A stretch of DNA of 64,000 nt. Source: Chlorops oryzae (lineage: Eukaryota > Arthropoda > Insecta > Diptera > Chloropidae). The notes under the pieces were generated by a model. The model ran no database searches and was not told the origin of the DNA. It saw nothing but the letters and a program-made list of their open reading frames with translations. The position numbers were made by a program, and so were the translations under genes. Shown in pieces: positions 44,546 to 58,420 of this stretch. The first letter of the stretch is position 1; the number at the start of each line of letters is the position of its first letter. The stretch lies in assembly GCA_020466095.1 (NCBI GenBank), contig CM035807.1, positions 77,870,595 to 77,934,594 of the forward strand. Direction: 5' to 3'.

Positions 44546-45020
44546 TAGAGTCTGACACAAGGTGGTGAACCGAAGCCGAAAATTCGCCATTCACCTTCGG
44601 CCGATTACTGAAGGTAGAACCGAAGAGCAAAATTTTATATGTAGAGCACATTTTACTTATTTTTAAATTTATTAACAAAAATCAGTCCATCCATTGTAGG
44701 TATAGCGCGCCTAAAACCAAAATCACATTTAATGTTCTTAATTGAAGCGGAGACGCGAATAACGTTGTAAGCGACAAAGTTTTTGAACCTATTTTTCATA
44801 CTTTCACTGTCAATAATACTCTAGCCCTTTGAGCCTTTGAGTACTGAATGGCATGGCAAATTTGCAAAATTGTGAAATTTGTCACTTACAACGTTATTCG
44901 CGGCTCCGCTTCAATTGTAAATAAAAGAAAAGAGAAAAAAAAAATTATTTGGCCGCAGCCGAATGCAATTTTATGGCCAATTAATCTGTAAACCAAAGCC
45001 GAACATTCAGTCAGACTCTA
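44546..45020. mobile_element. 475-bp MITE, TAGAGTCTGAC ends, with nested foldback
   Basis: Ends TAGAGTCTGAC (44546) and GTCAGACTCTA (to 45020), followed inside by inverted 'aaccgaagccgaa' and 'ttcggctttggtt' blocks. A second inverted-repeat element (44740-44916) is nested within. No clear target duplication. Confidence 0.6.
44740..44916. mobile_element. 177-bp foldback with 39-bp near-perfect arms
   Basis: 44740-44778 and 44878-44916 are inverted copies over about 39 bp with two mismatches. The core is GCGAATAACGTTGTAAG. The spacer is only about 100 bp, so the transcript would form a strong hairpin. Confidence 0.75.
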
Positions 45021-46433
45021 CAGCTGAATTTATTACGGATATTTCTTCGTAGGTAAAACCTTAAATAAGTATGTATATAAATATAAAAATATGTAGGTAT
45101 TCATACTTTTAAGTGTTGACTTTGTATATTTTTACACTCTCTGGTAATAAGTTAATTTCAAATATACCTTTATATGCACGAACATCCAAGAAAAATAAAA
45201 ATATGCTCCAATCGGTCAAATATGCAAATGCATATATGTATGTACTTATGCAAATATGTTTAATATGCAAATATCCGCTCTTATTATAAGTAATAAAAAA
45301 TGTAGGCTCAAAAGGAGTTGGAAACTTGGTTATCGATGCAACATTACGTCGTCTATCCTACTCAGATAATTTTGCCGGAGTATAATTATAAGAATGGTGG
45401 TCGGTAATTTATAAAATTTTTTTCCAAAAAAAAAATTTCAAATACATACATACATCGTTTATACGTCCGCCTTATTCACGAATAAGAATATCGCGAATAG
45501 CGATTTTTACCTTCTTCTTATTCACGAATAGCTAATTCACGAAAGATATTCGTGAGTAGTGAGACTATTCGCGATAAACACGTGAGGTGATGCCACACTT
45601 TTCGCTAATTTCTATCTTTTTGGCGATCAGGCAGGATTTTTGTTTAATTCAAGTTCAAAAATCTAACAAATAAGATGGAAAACGGAAAGGAAACTAACCG
45701 CTGCATATGGATAAAACTTAAATCAGAGACTGACATTTTGCCACTTTTGAAAAACTAATTCCTAAAAGCATTGCAGATGCTATGAAATCATATGTTTTTC
45801 ATGTGTGCTACCATTTCATTTTATCAGTTATTGGCAACCACTATGTCAGGTAGCGTCACATACATCCAACTAATGTCGGTTAGCTACGTATAAACGTGTT
45901 AGATCTATGAAACTATTTCAGCCGTATATTACTTATTACGTTGAATAAGATTTAACGTATAAACGTAGTAATAGTCGATTCTAGATTAAAATAGAACTAA
46001 AAAAATATTTTGCAAGTTGCCGCTTATATTACTGATAGGTAAGAGAAAGTTGCCAAACTTTCTAAGCGCAAAATAACGTATAAGTTTATTTAGTAATTAA
46101 AACATTAAGTATTTTACTAAAAAAAAAGTATTTTTAAATTCATCCTTATATTAAAATAAAGCAAATATTTAAAAAAAATTGAAAAAATAACATGCTTTCA
46201 TACTACCATAAATTCAATTTAAAATATCTCCCACGCTGAAATACTAGTAACTTACTAGTAGTAAGTCCACTTTTGTTCTTAAATACACACTTTTTAAAGC
46301 TTGTAGTTGGTGTATGATTTGTCTCACCTATTTAAAATTATTATTAACTATATATTTGAATACCTAAGTATGTACTTAAGTTTGTCACAAATAATTGCGG
46401 TTGTTGCGATTGAGCATGTAGTCAATCTCAAAA
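45021..46433. other. AT-rich intergenic, short palindromes
   Basis: Contains a cluster of short inverted motifs around 45480-45570 ('ttattcacgaataagaatatcgcgaatagcg'-like pattern) and 'acgtataaacgt' motifs at 45885 and 45957. No gene. Confidence 0.35.
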
Positions 46434-46605
46434 CTGTCGAGACTCTCTATAATGAATTTCAATGCACCTGAAAAATAAAATCGTCGATGAGAGAATTTGT
46501 TGTTTGGAGACAAAAGGCAATACAATGTAGCGAAAAAGCCTTCAGAAGGTTCGCTATAGAGAGAAATTTGGTTTTTGAGGAGGTCGTTATAGAGGGTGTC
46601 GACTG
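46434..46605. mobile_element. 172-bp pogo/Tigger-like MITE
   Basis: The right end reads, in complement, TACAGTCGACACCCTCTATAACGA, the typical pogo-group style of terminus. The left end (46432-46455) matches it with about four mismatches. TA follows the right end (46606-46607); the left TA has changed to AA. Confidence 0.55.
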
Positions 46606-46944
46606 TATTTATTTTGTTCAGTGAAGTTCACGATGTATGTTTGGTAAAAACTGCCGTATATATTAAAATATCACAAATAAAGTAGGTGACTATATTATGT
46701 AGTATGGTTGGCAACCCTACCTGTAGGAAGCCCACCTATCGATGCTTAATTTTGGTTTTTGAAAGGAGTTCAATAGGGGCGTTTTTTTTTTTTTTTTGGA
46801 CGCTCTCCTAGTGATGTATGAACGGCCTTCTCGCAAAAATTTGGAATTCTAGCGTAATATGTTTTATAGCCCGCACTTCCTTTGTGCTCAAACGATCCGG
46901 GATTAATACTATGAAATGATTTATTTTTGGCTCATAATCATGAC

Positions 46945-47095
46945 ACTAGATCCCATCAAGTAAGTTGAAACCTTTCCATAGTCAGACAAACAGACAAATG
47001 ACACTGGCTCAAAGATAATTTTCTCTCTGAACGTTGCACATGGACGCACAACTGCAATGTATCCTCGACACAGAGTGTAAAATATACTAGAAATA
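46945..47095 (+). mobile_element. helentron-like family B, 3' fragment
   Basis: Diverged match to the family B tail: 'cagacaaacagacaaatg', 'acgttgcacatggacgcacaac' and 'gcaatgtatcctcgacacagagtgt'. Confidence 0.5.
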
Positions 47096-47984
47096 TCAAA
47101 TAAACTCATTTCCTTTGATTTGATGCACGAGTGTCCTATTACTCATATCACTATTGACCACAATTGAATGTGCTTAACTTATTGCGGTTAAAATTGACTG
47201 CAAAGGGTGATTTTATTAATTTTATTTTTTTTTCCTGATTGCTCTCTTTTTTGTTAAAATTGGCATAAATACCGATGGGAATCTTCGAATTTGCGGTTTA
47301 AGGCATTACAGAAACGTTTAAGTTGAGTGACCGCAAAATTTAGCAAAGCTGCAGAGCACGAGGGAGTGGAGTAGGGAGAGGAATGTGTGAGCTCCCAATC
47401 GCCTTGTATTAATTATGATATAAACCGACAAAATGTGAAGCCAAACTAGTTGAAATTTGCATGAAAATGATTGAATTAATTTTTTTTTTTTTTTTTTTTT
47501 TGTGACAGAGAAAATAATTTTTTGCATAAAAATTTCACACCGTGACGATCGATTTCATGCGCATCCGGTGAGGCGATAGCGATGAGGTTGATAGTGGTCA
47601 ATTCAACGGATGCAATACGAGTACGCAGTACGAATGATTGAATGAACGAATGACGACTGACTGACCGAGCGAGCGAGCGAACGAGTGAGTGAATGAAGTC
47701 GTACAATATTCACTTATTGTTTTATAAAAGTTCATTTATAAAAAGGGATTTAAGGTCGGTCGTTATTGTACATTAATATGGTTGCAGCCATCAGAGGAAA
47801 TCAGAGTGCATTGCTATGACTTTTATGGCAACATTTCATCATTTCATTTCAATGTTGCGGGGAAAATAAAAATAAAAAATGAATAAAAATAAATACTATA
47901 TAAAAGAAAGAAGTCGAAATTGTGAATGCTTGAAGCTCAGTCTCAGTCCTAGTCTCGGTCTCTGCCAAGTGGAGTCGTGTTGGT

Positions 47985-48020
47985 TCGAGTCGAGTTGAGC
48001 CGAGCCGAGCCGAGCCGAGA
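47985..48020. repeat. GAGCC pentanucleotide repeat
   Basis: Tandem 'gagccgagccgagccgag' with degenerate 'gagtcgagttgagc' units on its left. Confidence 0.8.
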
Positions 48021-48289
48021 GTTCATTGTAATTGGATATGCCGCAAGTATTGTTTGAATAGTGATGCGTAAAATCAAGTGCAAGTGCGAAAGCGAATGGG
48101 TTAAGTCAAGTTCAGTTAAGTTTCCTTTAAATTTTGACTCGCTCGAAAAAGGGTTACAGGGATTCGTTTTGAGCAATGCTAAATACACTCGCAAATGTTC
48201 ATAGTGTGTCATCTTATGCGATGACGCTTGCTTTGCCTGATTGTCTTAACTCGTCTTGTTAGCTTCTTGAATTCTATGTTGTTATTTTG

Positions 48290-48308
48290 CACACACACAC
48301 ACACACAC
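48290..48308. repeat. CA dinucleotide microsatellite
   Basis: Nine consecutive CA units. Confidence 0.9.
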
Positions 48309-51259
48309 GCAATATTGGTCCGTCTACTTGTCTGCATTTATTGACAATGCAACATAATACGCACTTTCAGTTGACGCACAACATTTGCAATTTGACCTTT
48401 TGATACGTTGCCTGCACGCCTGCAATGACTTCACTGACAATTGAGACTGTTTGTGGGCTTCGTATTTACCTTTAGTTATCATAAGTATAAGTATCATTAT
48501 ATTTGATTGTTGCATACCTGCTTGTATTTGCTCACTTTGTGCACAATATACACTTATGTGCATACATGCATGCATATTGCATGATATATAAATTTGCAGT
48601 TGCAATCGAATTCAGCTTTATATGCATCCATTATATCTTATTAAATGCGAGGGGCGTCTCACTTTTCCAATTGCAGGTTTGCTATCGTCCTTCATTATTG
48701 CCATAGCCATCGCCATCGCCATCTTCATCACCATCATTATTGCTCATTCGTCATTACTATTCACAAAGGACATAGCCTTTGGATTTAAGTCAATACGATC
48801 TTATTTGTATTTATGCTGCTAGTGCAATTTGTAGCTACGTTTAAGTGCATTTTGATACTATCAATCAATATTTAAATTGTTGAGGTCAAATTTAACAAAG
48901 TGCCCAGTCAAAGTCGGACGTAATATTCAAGAATCCTCAAAATGATTGCTTATCTTTGTAAATTAAGGAGTTTTGAGGAAAACATTCAAAACGGAATTTC
49001 ATTTTCATAAACATGTTAAAGATGTTTGGCAATGTGCTGCGCAAGCTTTTGTTTGTAGCATTTCAGCTTTCAACTGTGTTACCGATTTTTTGTCAGGTCG
49101 AATGAATGAATCTACTCGTATCTTATTTTTTGGGACTGTTCAAAAGATAAAAATGATTTCATTCTATACCAAACCTTTCTAAATTTCCCTTCAATCCTTG
49201 CAGACATGCAAACAGTTAAATGCCAAAGCCATTTACTTCAGTAATTGATACGCGGCTCAAAAGTTCTTAAAAGCATTGAAGAATGAAACAAGAAAAAGAA
49301 GCTAATTATTATGAAAATCTAATAAGCTTAGAGGCTTACGAAGGTAAAAACGTTGTCAAAAAGTAAAGGTCATGGTTGACTAAGAATCGCAACGAGCCAT
49401 CCAACCAACCAACCAGTCCAGGCAAGGCAAGACAAGACGAGACAAGACCAGAAAAAGCACAGCGAAGCCGAAAGGAAAAGAAAATTTGAACCTAAACGGA
49501 GTAGACATAACGAACAAAACGAAACCTGCTAATTTCAAAGTGCAACAAAATGGAAAAAAGGGTTAATTAAGAAGATAATTACTGCGTAATCCGATATGTC
49601 AACATCGCTCCAAGCTGTAAGTGCGAGGTTGAAGAAAAAGTTATTAGGCAGAAAATAGAAATAGAGACAGGAAAGGGAGCATGATGGAAATTACTTATGA
49701 GAGCTTCTTATGACACCTCCTACTCCTTCTTCTTCTTCTTCATTTTTATTTTCATTTCTTTTATATTTTTTATTTTAATATTCGTCGTCATCGTCATTAT
49801 CGACTCACGAAAAAGTATTCAAATATTTCTTCTCAGCAACATGTTCTTGACGCTACACTTTGTTGCTTTGCTTTTGGAGTGGTTCTTTAAGCTGATTGTG
49901 ATGTTTTTCATTTTCTTGAGCTGAGCACTCTCGATCGATGGAGCAATATAAGATCTTGTTAAGAATTAAATTTTTTCTCTCGTTATTGTTGCTGTTGCTG
50001 TTGCGGTTGTATGTTGCTCTTTCACTGAAATCGACAAAAGACAAGAATCGCTGAAGCGATCAGACACAAAATGTTTGAGACATAAGCAGTCTCAGAGTCA
50101 GTTCCAGTATTAATCTCAGACTGCGGCTCAAGGAATGAGTTGTATGAAAAGTAGAAGCAGCAGAAGAGGTAAAAGATGAAGAGCAGGATACTACGATGCG
50201 ACGCGAAGTAAATGTTACATGCCTCCGACAGCAGCGTGTGTGTTTTTACGAATCACGGTTTCGATGTTTCGCATGAATACGTAATTAAATCTATAAATCG
50301 GCCAATTAAAATGCTTTGATATCGTGACAACACAACATTGCGAATGGTCAGGATAACGCAGAAGATTGCGAAAAAAGGGAAATTTTTTAACTCAAAAAAT
50401 TAAATCTTAAGGGCGGTCCCGAAGGCGTCGAAAAATTATCAAAACAGTGATCAAAAACGAAATATAAATATAAAGCAAAATATAAGGAAAATGATAAAAA
50501 CAAATTTTATCCGGAGAATTCGGTGGCCCTCTTAAAAGGTTTTTTTTTTTTTAGTTTAGATGCTTGTATCAGGAGTACCACAAGGTTCAGATGGATTCAA
50601 TACGTGAAATCATACAACTTAGATAAGCGGAGCTCAAGAAACTTCTGGTGGAATTTACGTTCGAAAAATGGCTTCTCGAATTACAACATCCGCCCAGTTT
50701 TCTCAGAGCCAAAGACATTACCTTCCGCTTATAGACTTTGAACCCATATTTTCTTCGCCTATACAACGAACTATGCACACTTTTAAAACCGTATGTTAAA
50801 AATGAATAATCCCCTTAAAATTATTAAATCCTCTTAATCTGAAGTTTTTCTCCATCTTTTTTAATCAATACCCCGGAGCATGAACATTCGGTTCTGGGAC
50901 TTAAATTTCTCCTCTACAATCGAACTCAATCCAAAAGAATTTAATGAATTCATTCCCTAACATCATTCGTAAATGGAATTTACAACGAAAATGAATTTTT
51001 CTTCACCAATAATGATAATTCTCCATGCAGAACAATAAAATATCCTTTAGTTATGCCCAACAACAACAACATCAACAACAATTGCAACAACCAAATACAC
51101 TCTGAAGGTAAAATAAAAAGGACAGAAGGAATGAAAAGAACCAACTCAACTGAATGCGACAAATGAAGCTAACAACAGAAACGGCGTCTCAATGTCGTCG
51201 GATTGTCGGACTGTCGCACTGAGACTCTTGGACTTACTCTTTAAGACGATTGGTTGTAG

Positions 51260-51420
51260 TCGTTAACAAACAGCAAACAGAACTGCAACAACAGCAACAA
51301 CAACAACAGCAGCAACAGTTACAGCTACAAGAGCAATACAAGCTTACAACAACAATTATAAAATGATGACAACAAAAAACAACAGGCGAAGACAACAACA
51401 AGAATTACACAAAGCTGCAA
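51260..51420. repeat. CAA/CAG-rich tract
   Basis: Dense 'caacaa/cagcaa' tract of opa type with interruptions. A short open frame across it is low-complexity. Confidence 0.65.
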
Positions 51421-54400
51421 CAACATCGCGACGATATTATATGATGGCTATAAACGCCCAACAAATGGCAACGATTACCCTTCCCCGAGTCTTCCAAAAC
51501 TTAAAAAAAAAAAAAACCACGAGAGAAAATCGAAAAAATAAATGAAAAAATTGTCAAAGTAAAAAGAAAACTCTCACGATCAGGTTGCAAAAATTAACGA
51601 AAGGTTTTTGAGATTTCATGAAAGCGTAATCGGTGGGCACACTGGGAAGAACCTAGGTATACTCCGTTTTTTCTCTTTTAGTTCAAACGGGTTGAGAACA
51701 CAGAAAATGCAACTTAAGCTTTAAGCAATTCAATTTTTACTTTCAGTTTTCAATTCAATTTGTATTTTTTTTTTCAGTGTATAATTACTGGAGCCGTTGT
51801 ATTATGAACTATCGTGGACAATGTACGCGACAAGCGCGACAAATACGTTTTCAATTTGGCTTGGCTCAGCCCGGCTCGGCATGGCTTCGCTTGGCTTTCG
51901 TGCGACCACGCAGGCGACAAACTTGAGTTCCCCCCGAGGGAATTCTTAGACAAACGCGCAGCAATTATCGGTGTGCGGCTAACTCGATCGAATAGCGATT
52001 AATAGTTAAATGCGGGGCACTGATAAGCGCCTTTACAGTCTTTAACCGATGCGAATCGAATCGAATGGATCCCAACAGCCACAATTCCGATTCGTTTCGT
52101 TGTTGTGGGCGTCTATTTGTAACAAAACTCAACGATGGAGGTCCCACACCATACCGATGCGCCGTTTCCGATGTGTAGTTCATTTCGTTCATCATTGGGA
52201 TCGGATTCTTAATTACTCGTACAGCAGAGATGCGATCCAATGCGATGCAGTAGTAAGACCGGCAGCAACTGCAGCATAAGCAGCAATATTGCTGGATTCA
52301 TTAAGGCAATAAACTACAGGCTGGCAGCGGAACGTAAGCATTTATGATCCTCCTTAAATGGTTATGGGTGGCGCTAGCGCATTTGCATACATACTGAGCT
52401 CTTGCAGAGATCTAAGAGATCGTCGAGAGATGGTGGGAGCATAACTACTGGCGTCACGCAGTCGCAATAAAAGATATGTTGCCGAGGGATAAGACTTGAA
52501 TAAAGTCGAATTCGGTTTCATTAAAATTATTTATTATACTACTTGCTTTAAAAATAATAATTGCCTTAAGCCCCGGGATCCCACTATCTGCGCAATGCGC
52601 CGATTTTTGCCGCAATCAATGCGCCGATAGTATGAACGCAATTTTTGGACTCAGATTCTGACAAATGTTATCGTCTTGAACGATTTGTGTCCCCGTTCCC
52701 CGATATCTTGTTATAATATGCCAAAACAATGTAAGAATCAACAGTAATTGTGAATAAAATTCTGCATAGTTTGTGCTATTTGTGCAGATAGTTAGATCTC
52801 AGCCTTAGATTCATTCTGAAAGCTTCGAAAAAATTGAATACCTAAGTTTAAAAAAAAAAAATTGAATTCGAGAAAATTTATGTTTAATGTGTACTTATGT
52901 TTTCTTATAACAGACAATGTTTTAAATATAAACACGAAAAGAACAAAAGATTCCACAACGACCTGGTTTATAAACATGTTCCTAACTATTAGACAGCAAC
53001 ACTATCTTGACGGCAATGTTTTTAGGCATCTAATGTTTGATTTTGAACGTAATTATATCATCTGATTGTTAAAATGTATTAAATAATATTTAAAGTTAAT
53101 AGGTATTTCTTTTAATTCATCATACAAGTAGCATGAAGAATTTCAGCTAAGTTCATTCGGAATTCTTAGGCGACTCAACAACTGCGGCGACTCCTCCATG
53201 TTTCAGCCGTCAATGTTGTGACAATAATTGTCACCAAAGTGTTGCTCGTACTAAGCATTGCTGTTGCAACTGGCAGCCGCTCTAGCTGTGGCGACTGCCA
53301 CCACCAGCACTGTTGTCGTTGCCTGTGTTGTGCATTGATGCAGTGCGAGCATTTCGAATTTTTTTCTCCATCCTGCGAGATGCTCATTTAAAACTTTCAA
53401 CAAACTATGCGCCAAGTATTCGTGTAGCATCGTCAATTGGCAACAGATTTACTTTCAACTTACAACACGACTTTCTGTCGGCTGAAGCCAGTAATATTGA
53501 CTATATTCTCTCTATATTCATTTTTATATTTTTTTTTTTTGTTTTTTTTTTTATTTATTTATTTATTTATTGAGTTTTTTTCTTTTTAAACGTGTCAAGA
53601 TGTGCGACAATTCCATTGTTTTTGTTGTAATTATTGTTGTTGTTGGTGCTGGAGCTTTTCTGTTTTTATTATAGAGTGTATTTTTATTGTTGATGTTGAC
53701 AATTGTCTTGTTTGTGCTTTGGCAACATTCTAACTGACCATGAATAGCTCGAAACGAATGGGCGCAAGCGCAATTAGGCGTGTTTGTCGTTTCTTTGCAA
53801 CGAGACTTTTTGTTTTTTGTTTGGTTTTTTTTTTTTTTGTATTCCACAGAAAAGAAAAGGAAAGAGGCCCATGAGAGTAATTTAAATGCAGAAATGTATA
53901 TAAAAATACGATACTGAAACTAAAATAATATCTTCGAGAGTATCTATTTCCCTCTTGACCTTCTGCCCTGAGGTGGTAAGGCTATGCAAGGCGTTGAAGG
54001 CAGCGACGACAATTTTGCTTGTTCGAGAACCTTTTTCTTAGTCTTCGCTACTCATTGAACTTTCTCTCAGAAGAACCCACTGTGGCATGGCCATACGACG
54101 GCAGACAATACGAACCGCCATGACTGGCGCTTGGTAAAAAAAAAAAAAAACAACAAAGAAAAAAAGGCACTCGCACTTTACAATCGATTAGACATCGTGA
54201 GGGAAAATAAAGCTACAAACGCTCAAAGGGTACGACTGTCGACCAAAACTAAAAAAAAAGTCTATCAACACCGGTGGCTAATACCTCGGCATGTTAAGAA
54301 TTGTTCACATGCTACAGCCACAGATCGGTCTATGTTCAGTCGGACTTTTTATCACCGTTTAAGTTAAACCACAACGCGCTTTGCACTTTACGATTTTTCT

Positions 54401-57400
54401 AAATGTCGGTTGTACCGAATACAACCTGTTGACCCAGGCGACGCATGAAACATGGTCGACTGCTCAAGTATGGGCATGGGCATGTGTAGCGTACTGTTAG
54501 TGCACTGGAAAATATTTTTGCAGCAATACTGTAAAGGGCGGCTTATTGTCGACAAATAACAGCTTTTGTCCCATATTGGTAAATAATATTTACAAAATAG
54601 TAATAGAGGGCTGCTTGCAGCATAACGTCTTGCCATTGGTCTATAGCATTGTATGGGCATTTAATGCACAATTTTTAATCAACTTAAAATACATAATTGT
54701 AAATTAAAGGACAAACGGTGTATTTTTTTTATTTTTTTTTATTTTTTTGAAGTGTATCCACCCGAACTGAACCCGATTCCTGGTCGTCGCGACGCAGGCA
54801 GTTGTTTAAAGCATCGCATAACGAAATGTTTCACGAACGAAACAGCCATATCGTTGCGTATGCATTGGTTCAGTAGCAAAGTTGTTGCTGCTGGTAACTA
54901 CTACGTCATGTGGTTTGCTTTCGTCTTCTTCAACATGCTGCTGAAGCAGTTAGCGGCGATGGCCTACCTTCATTTGGTGCATGTTCGACTTTGATTTGTA
55001 TGCCTCACTGTAAACTTAAACATACCTATATATAAGTACATATATGAGCGAGTATCTACATATGAATGCATTTTTCTTTCATTTTTTTTTTTTTTGATTT
55101 TAATTTTTTCTTCTTCAATTTCCCATTTTGTTTGTTGTTCTTCTTATTTAGCTGTTTTGTTTTTTCCACTCGCATCGCACAGCAGGAGCAATTTTACTTT
55201 TATCTCTGCGGCTAACCTTCATACCACTTTGTCATATCTCGGCTACGTTCTCGCTTCTGTGTGCATTCAAAGGTGCGCATAAAGCATTTGTGGCATTACA
55301 GCGCGGTAACAGTCAATTGAAGATGCCAATTTCGCTTTGGTCGAGGGTAAATAAATTGGGAGGAAGGTTTTTATTTTTCATTTTTCAATCTATTTTTTTT
55401 CAATTTATTTATTAAATTTTTTTTTTAAAGAGTTTAGCTTGAGGCACTTTGGGGGTTAAACATCTGCATTGAATTTTCTTCTAAAAAGGAGCTTTAATTT
55501 TTTTTCAGTTACTAAATTTGACGCTTGGAAGCACGGTTGTTGCCGCAATTTCAATTTAATTCTAATATAATTGTATCAAATGAATTTCCGTTTTATTCTC
55601 AAAAAAAAGCAATTAAAAGAGTCGAAAAACTTTTTCGATTTCATAGAATTTATTTGATTTTATAAAAAAGATTCACATTTAATAAGAGCTGACCCAATCA
55701 TCGAACAGATACAAAAGAGTCGAGTGATCTAAGCTTTCAATGAATCGAAATGGATTTTTTCAGAGCGTATTATTTGGGTCTAATAAAATAATTGGGTGCG
55801 TCACTATTCAAGCGTTAAGAATTATTATTGTTCATGTTGATTTGTTGTGATAGCTTAAAATTTCCCGCTTCTTTATGTTATTGATTGATGTATGCATAAC
55901 AAAAAAAAAAAAAATATATATATATATATATAAAAAATGTAAAAACATTTAAGGTGCAGTCGAAATTATGGCGCACAGGTGATTCTATTCGTATCTGAAT
56001 CGCACTTGAATTCGAAAATTTCAACTCAAAGTTCTACCAAGCGTAAAGAGACGGAAATAACGAATTAAAATAAACTCATTAAATAAAAAATTAAATTGAA
56101 GAGAGAGAAAAAAAGTAAGACGAATATAATCAGTGGCAAAATAGTCACATACATACATATGTAAGTATCTGTCTTGCTTGGATGGCATTCTAAAATTTTA
56201 CTGCAGAAAGGAAATCCTTTCAAGTACCGAGAAAGGATGTTTTTTGTTTTCACTCTTTTAAGTATGTGTTCTTAAAGACCCAAAAACTCACCGGGTTGAA
56301 CGCAATACCCCAACACTAAAAAGCCGCTTGAGAGAATTCAGGGCCGCGGGAAACCAAAGAGCTCCCACTATATTACGATTCAATATCTTCTTGACTACTT
56401 ATGGATATACGGTACCCAGCGTGATAACATTCCATTATAATTCTCAATCACACTCAAATATTTCAGCTTATAAAAAATATATGTATATAAGTTAATACAT
56501 ATATAAATGGCATTTTCTCATTGTCTCGTCCAACAAATTGCGTTATTAATTTTCGATGAAGTCATAAAATAGTGATTCATGCCGTCTCAAATGATATGGC
56601 TCCAAGTTCAACCCTCAGAAAACTGTGCGGCTCCTTCAAGAGAAATAATGTTTCCCGTGACCATTAGTAAATTTTATTGAGCAACATGTATCTTCGGTAT
56701 AGCAACAAAGGAACTGCAGTAATAATAAAAACATGACTTTTGGTTGTAAAAATGTTGAAATACTCATAAAAGTTTTTGAGGATATCTCAAAGAAGTTTTG
56801 CGGTGCGATAAAGTTGAACTAATTTTTCTGAAATGATAAATAAGGGGCATTTTTATATTTCAAAGAAGTTTCGCATACCTACTGAATGCCATATAATGTA
56901 TTTTAAGACTTCGGAAATGAATTTTTAGAAAGTTATGTGACACGGCCATTGATGATCACATTATACAGATCTTCCTTTCGATCGATTTTCACAAAAAAAA
57001 AAAAAAATCTGTTTTTTTTTTTACCTTCTGAAGCCGTAGTTCGTTATATTGATGCTGTGAATCAAAAATTTGCATCTTATCTTTATGCGTTTCGTGATCA
57101 TATTAAATGAGAAAATTTTTATTTTATTAAATTTAAACGATCCGCACATAAATCTTCAATAAAAGGAAACAGCAACAAGTCATGGCGACGCATTTTTTTG
57201 GTTTTTTAAGAAAAGAGTGAACACGCAAACCAGAAAAATCAACAAACGCACAGACAGACGGCACCGCACAGTTGAACCCATAACAGATGGACGGACATGT
57301 AGCAACAGGATACAGCAGCAGCGCGAAAGGCGCATGAAAAAGGAAGGAGCACTTAACTGAAATTGATCCAGTTGCCGTAGAATTTGCTCAAAAAAACGCA

Positions 57401-57911
57401 TAAAACATTTCATCATCGAGTGTAATAATTCTTCCTCCCCTGAATGAATGAGCGGTGACTAGAACAGTACAAAAAGGGAAGGAAAAGAAAAAAATTTATT
57501 CTTAATAGAAATCGAAAGAGAGCTAAAGAGAACGACCGAGAGAGCGACACCAATCAAGGCAGCCACACACATCCTGGTCAGTCAGCGAGCAACAAAGTCG
57601 CCAATGCCTCAGCGGCATTGGCGGCAAGTCGTCGCCAGCAATAGGCGAAATATCATCAAAAACCATAAAAACTGACAGCACAAAAAGAGGTGTTGACACA
57701 TTGATTTATCTGGCATGCTACTGTATGCATTCATATTCAGCTTAAGCAAAATAATATTGCAACGAGACAACGCGAGGGCAATGCGGCAGCCTCAGAAGAC
57801 GCAATATCATAACCAAGCACAAGTCAATGGGAAGAGCACGCAGTACAATGGAGCATCAACGATCAACAATTATTGACCACGAAAGGGACGTTTCGTTTTT
57901 TTTGGTTTGTT

Positions 57912-58420
57912 GTATACCCAACGTAAGCACGGTATATTAGTTTTGTGGGGATCTTGTAACAGCTAGAACTAAGCACTGTAGAAAGAGACAAATATATAAA
58001 TACATATATTCTTGATCAAGATCGAAAACTGAATCGATCTAAACATGTCCGTTTGTCCGTCCGCCCATCCATTCGTCTGTCCGTCCGTTTGTGGTCGGAT
58101 CTCCTTCCAAACGGCTGGACCAATCACGTTAAAATTCGGGACACAGGAATATCGGAATTTCTTAGTATGATTCTAAGTGAAAATGGGCGATATACGCCCA
58201 CTGCCACGCCAAAAAATGCAAAGACTTAGAAGCTTCAAATTCGAAACATTGGCTAACCAAGTCGAATGCAAGGTGTAAGAGGAAAATTGATGCGGCCATT
58301 CCCACAAATTGAGATTTAATGTAACTTCCGTACAGAAAGGCGAAACATAGTGCGCCAATATTGTCGGGACGCTGGGTAATATGAAAGCGGGCTAGGCCGA
58401 CTTAAGCTTTTTTACTTGTT
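57912..58420 (-). mobile_element. helentron/DINE-1-like element, family A, copy in reverse
   Basis: Read on the minus strand it begins AACAAGTAAAAAAGC, then 'cccagcgtcccgacaatattggcgcactatg', 'gggcgta', 'ggacggacagacgaatgg', 'gacatgtttagatcgattcag' and 'cttgatcaagaatata', as in 15741-16415. It ends near 'tatacccaacgtaagcacggtatatt', a terminal hairpin-like region. Confidence 0.72.

Larger units (their letters stand above)
47106..57911. other. transposon-poor intergenic block
   Basis: About 10.8 kb without a supported exon or clear transposon. It carries many short tandem repeats: GAGCC (about 47985-48020), CA (48290-48308), CTT (49723-49741), CAA/CAG (51060-51420), ATTT (53551-53571) and TA (55915-55932). 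It resembles the 25.7-31.3 kb block and could hold distal enhancers, by inference. Confidence 0.4.
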
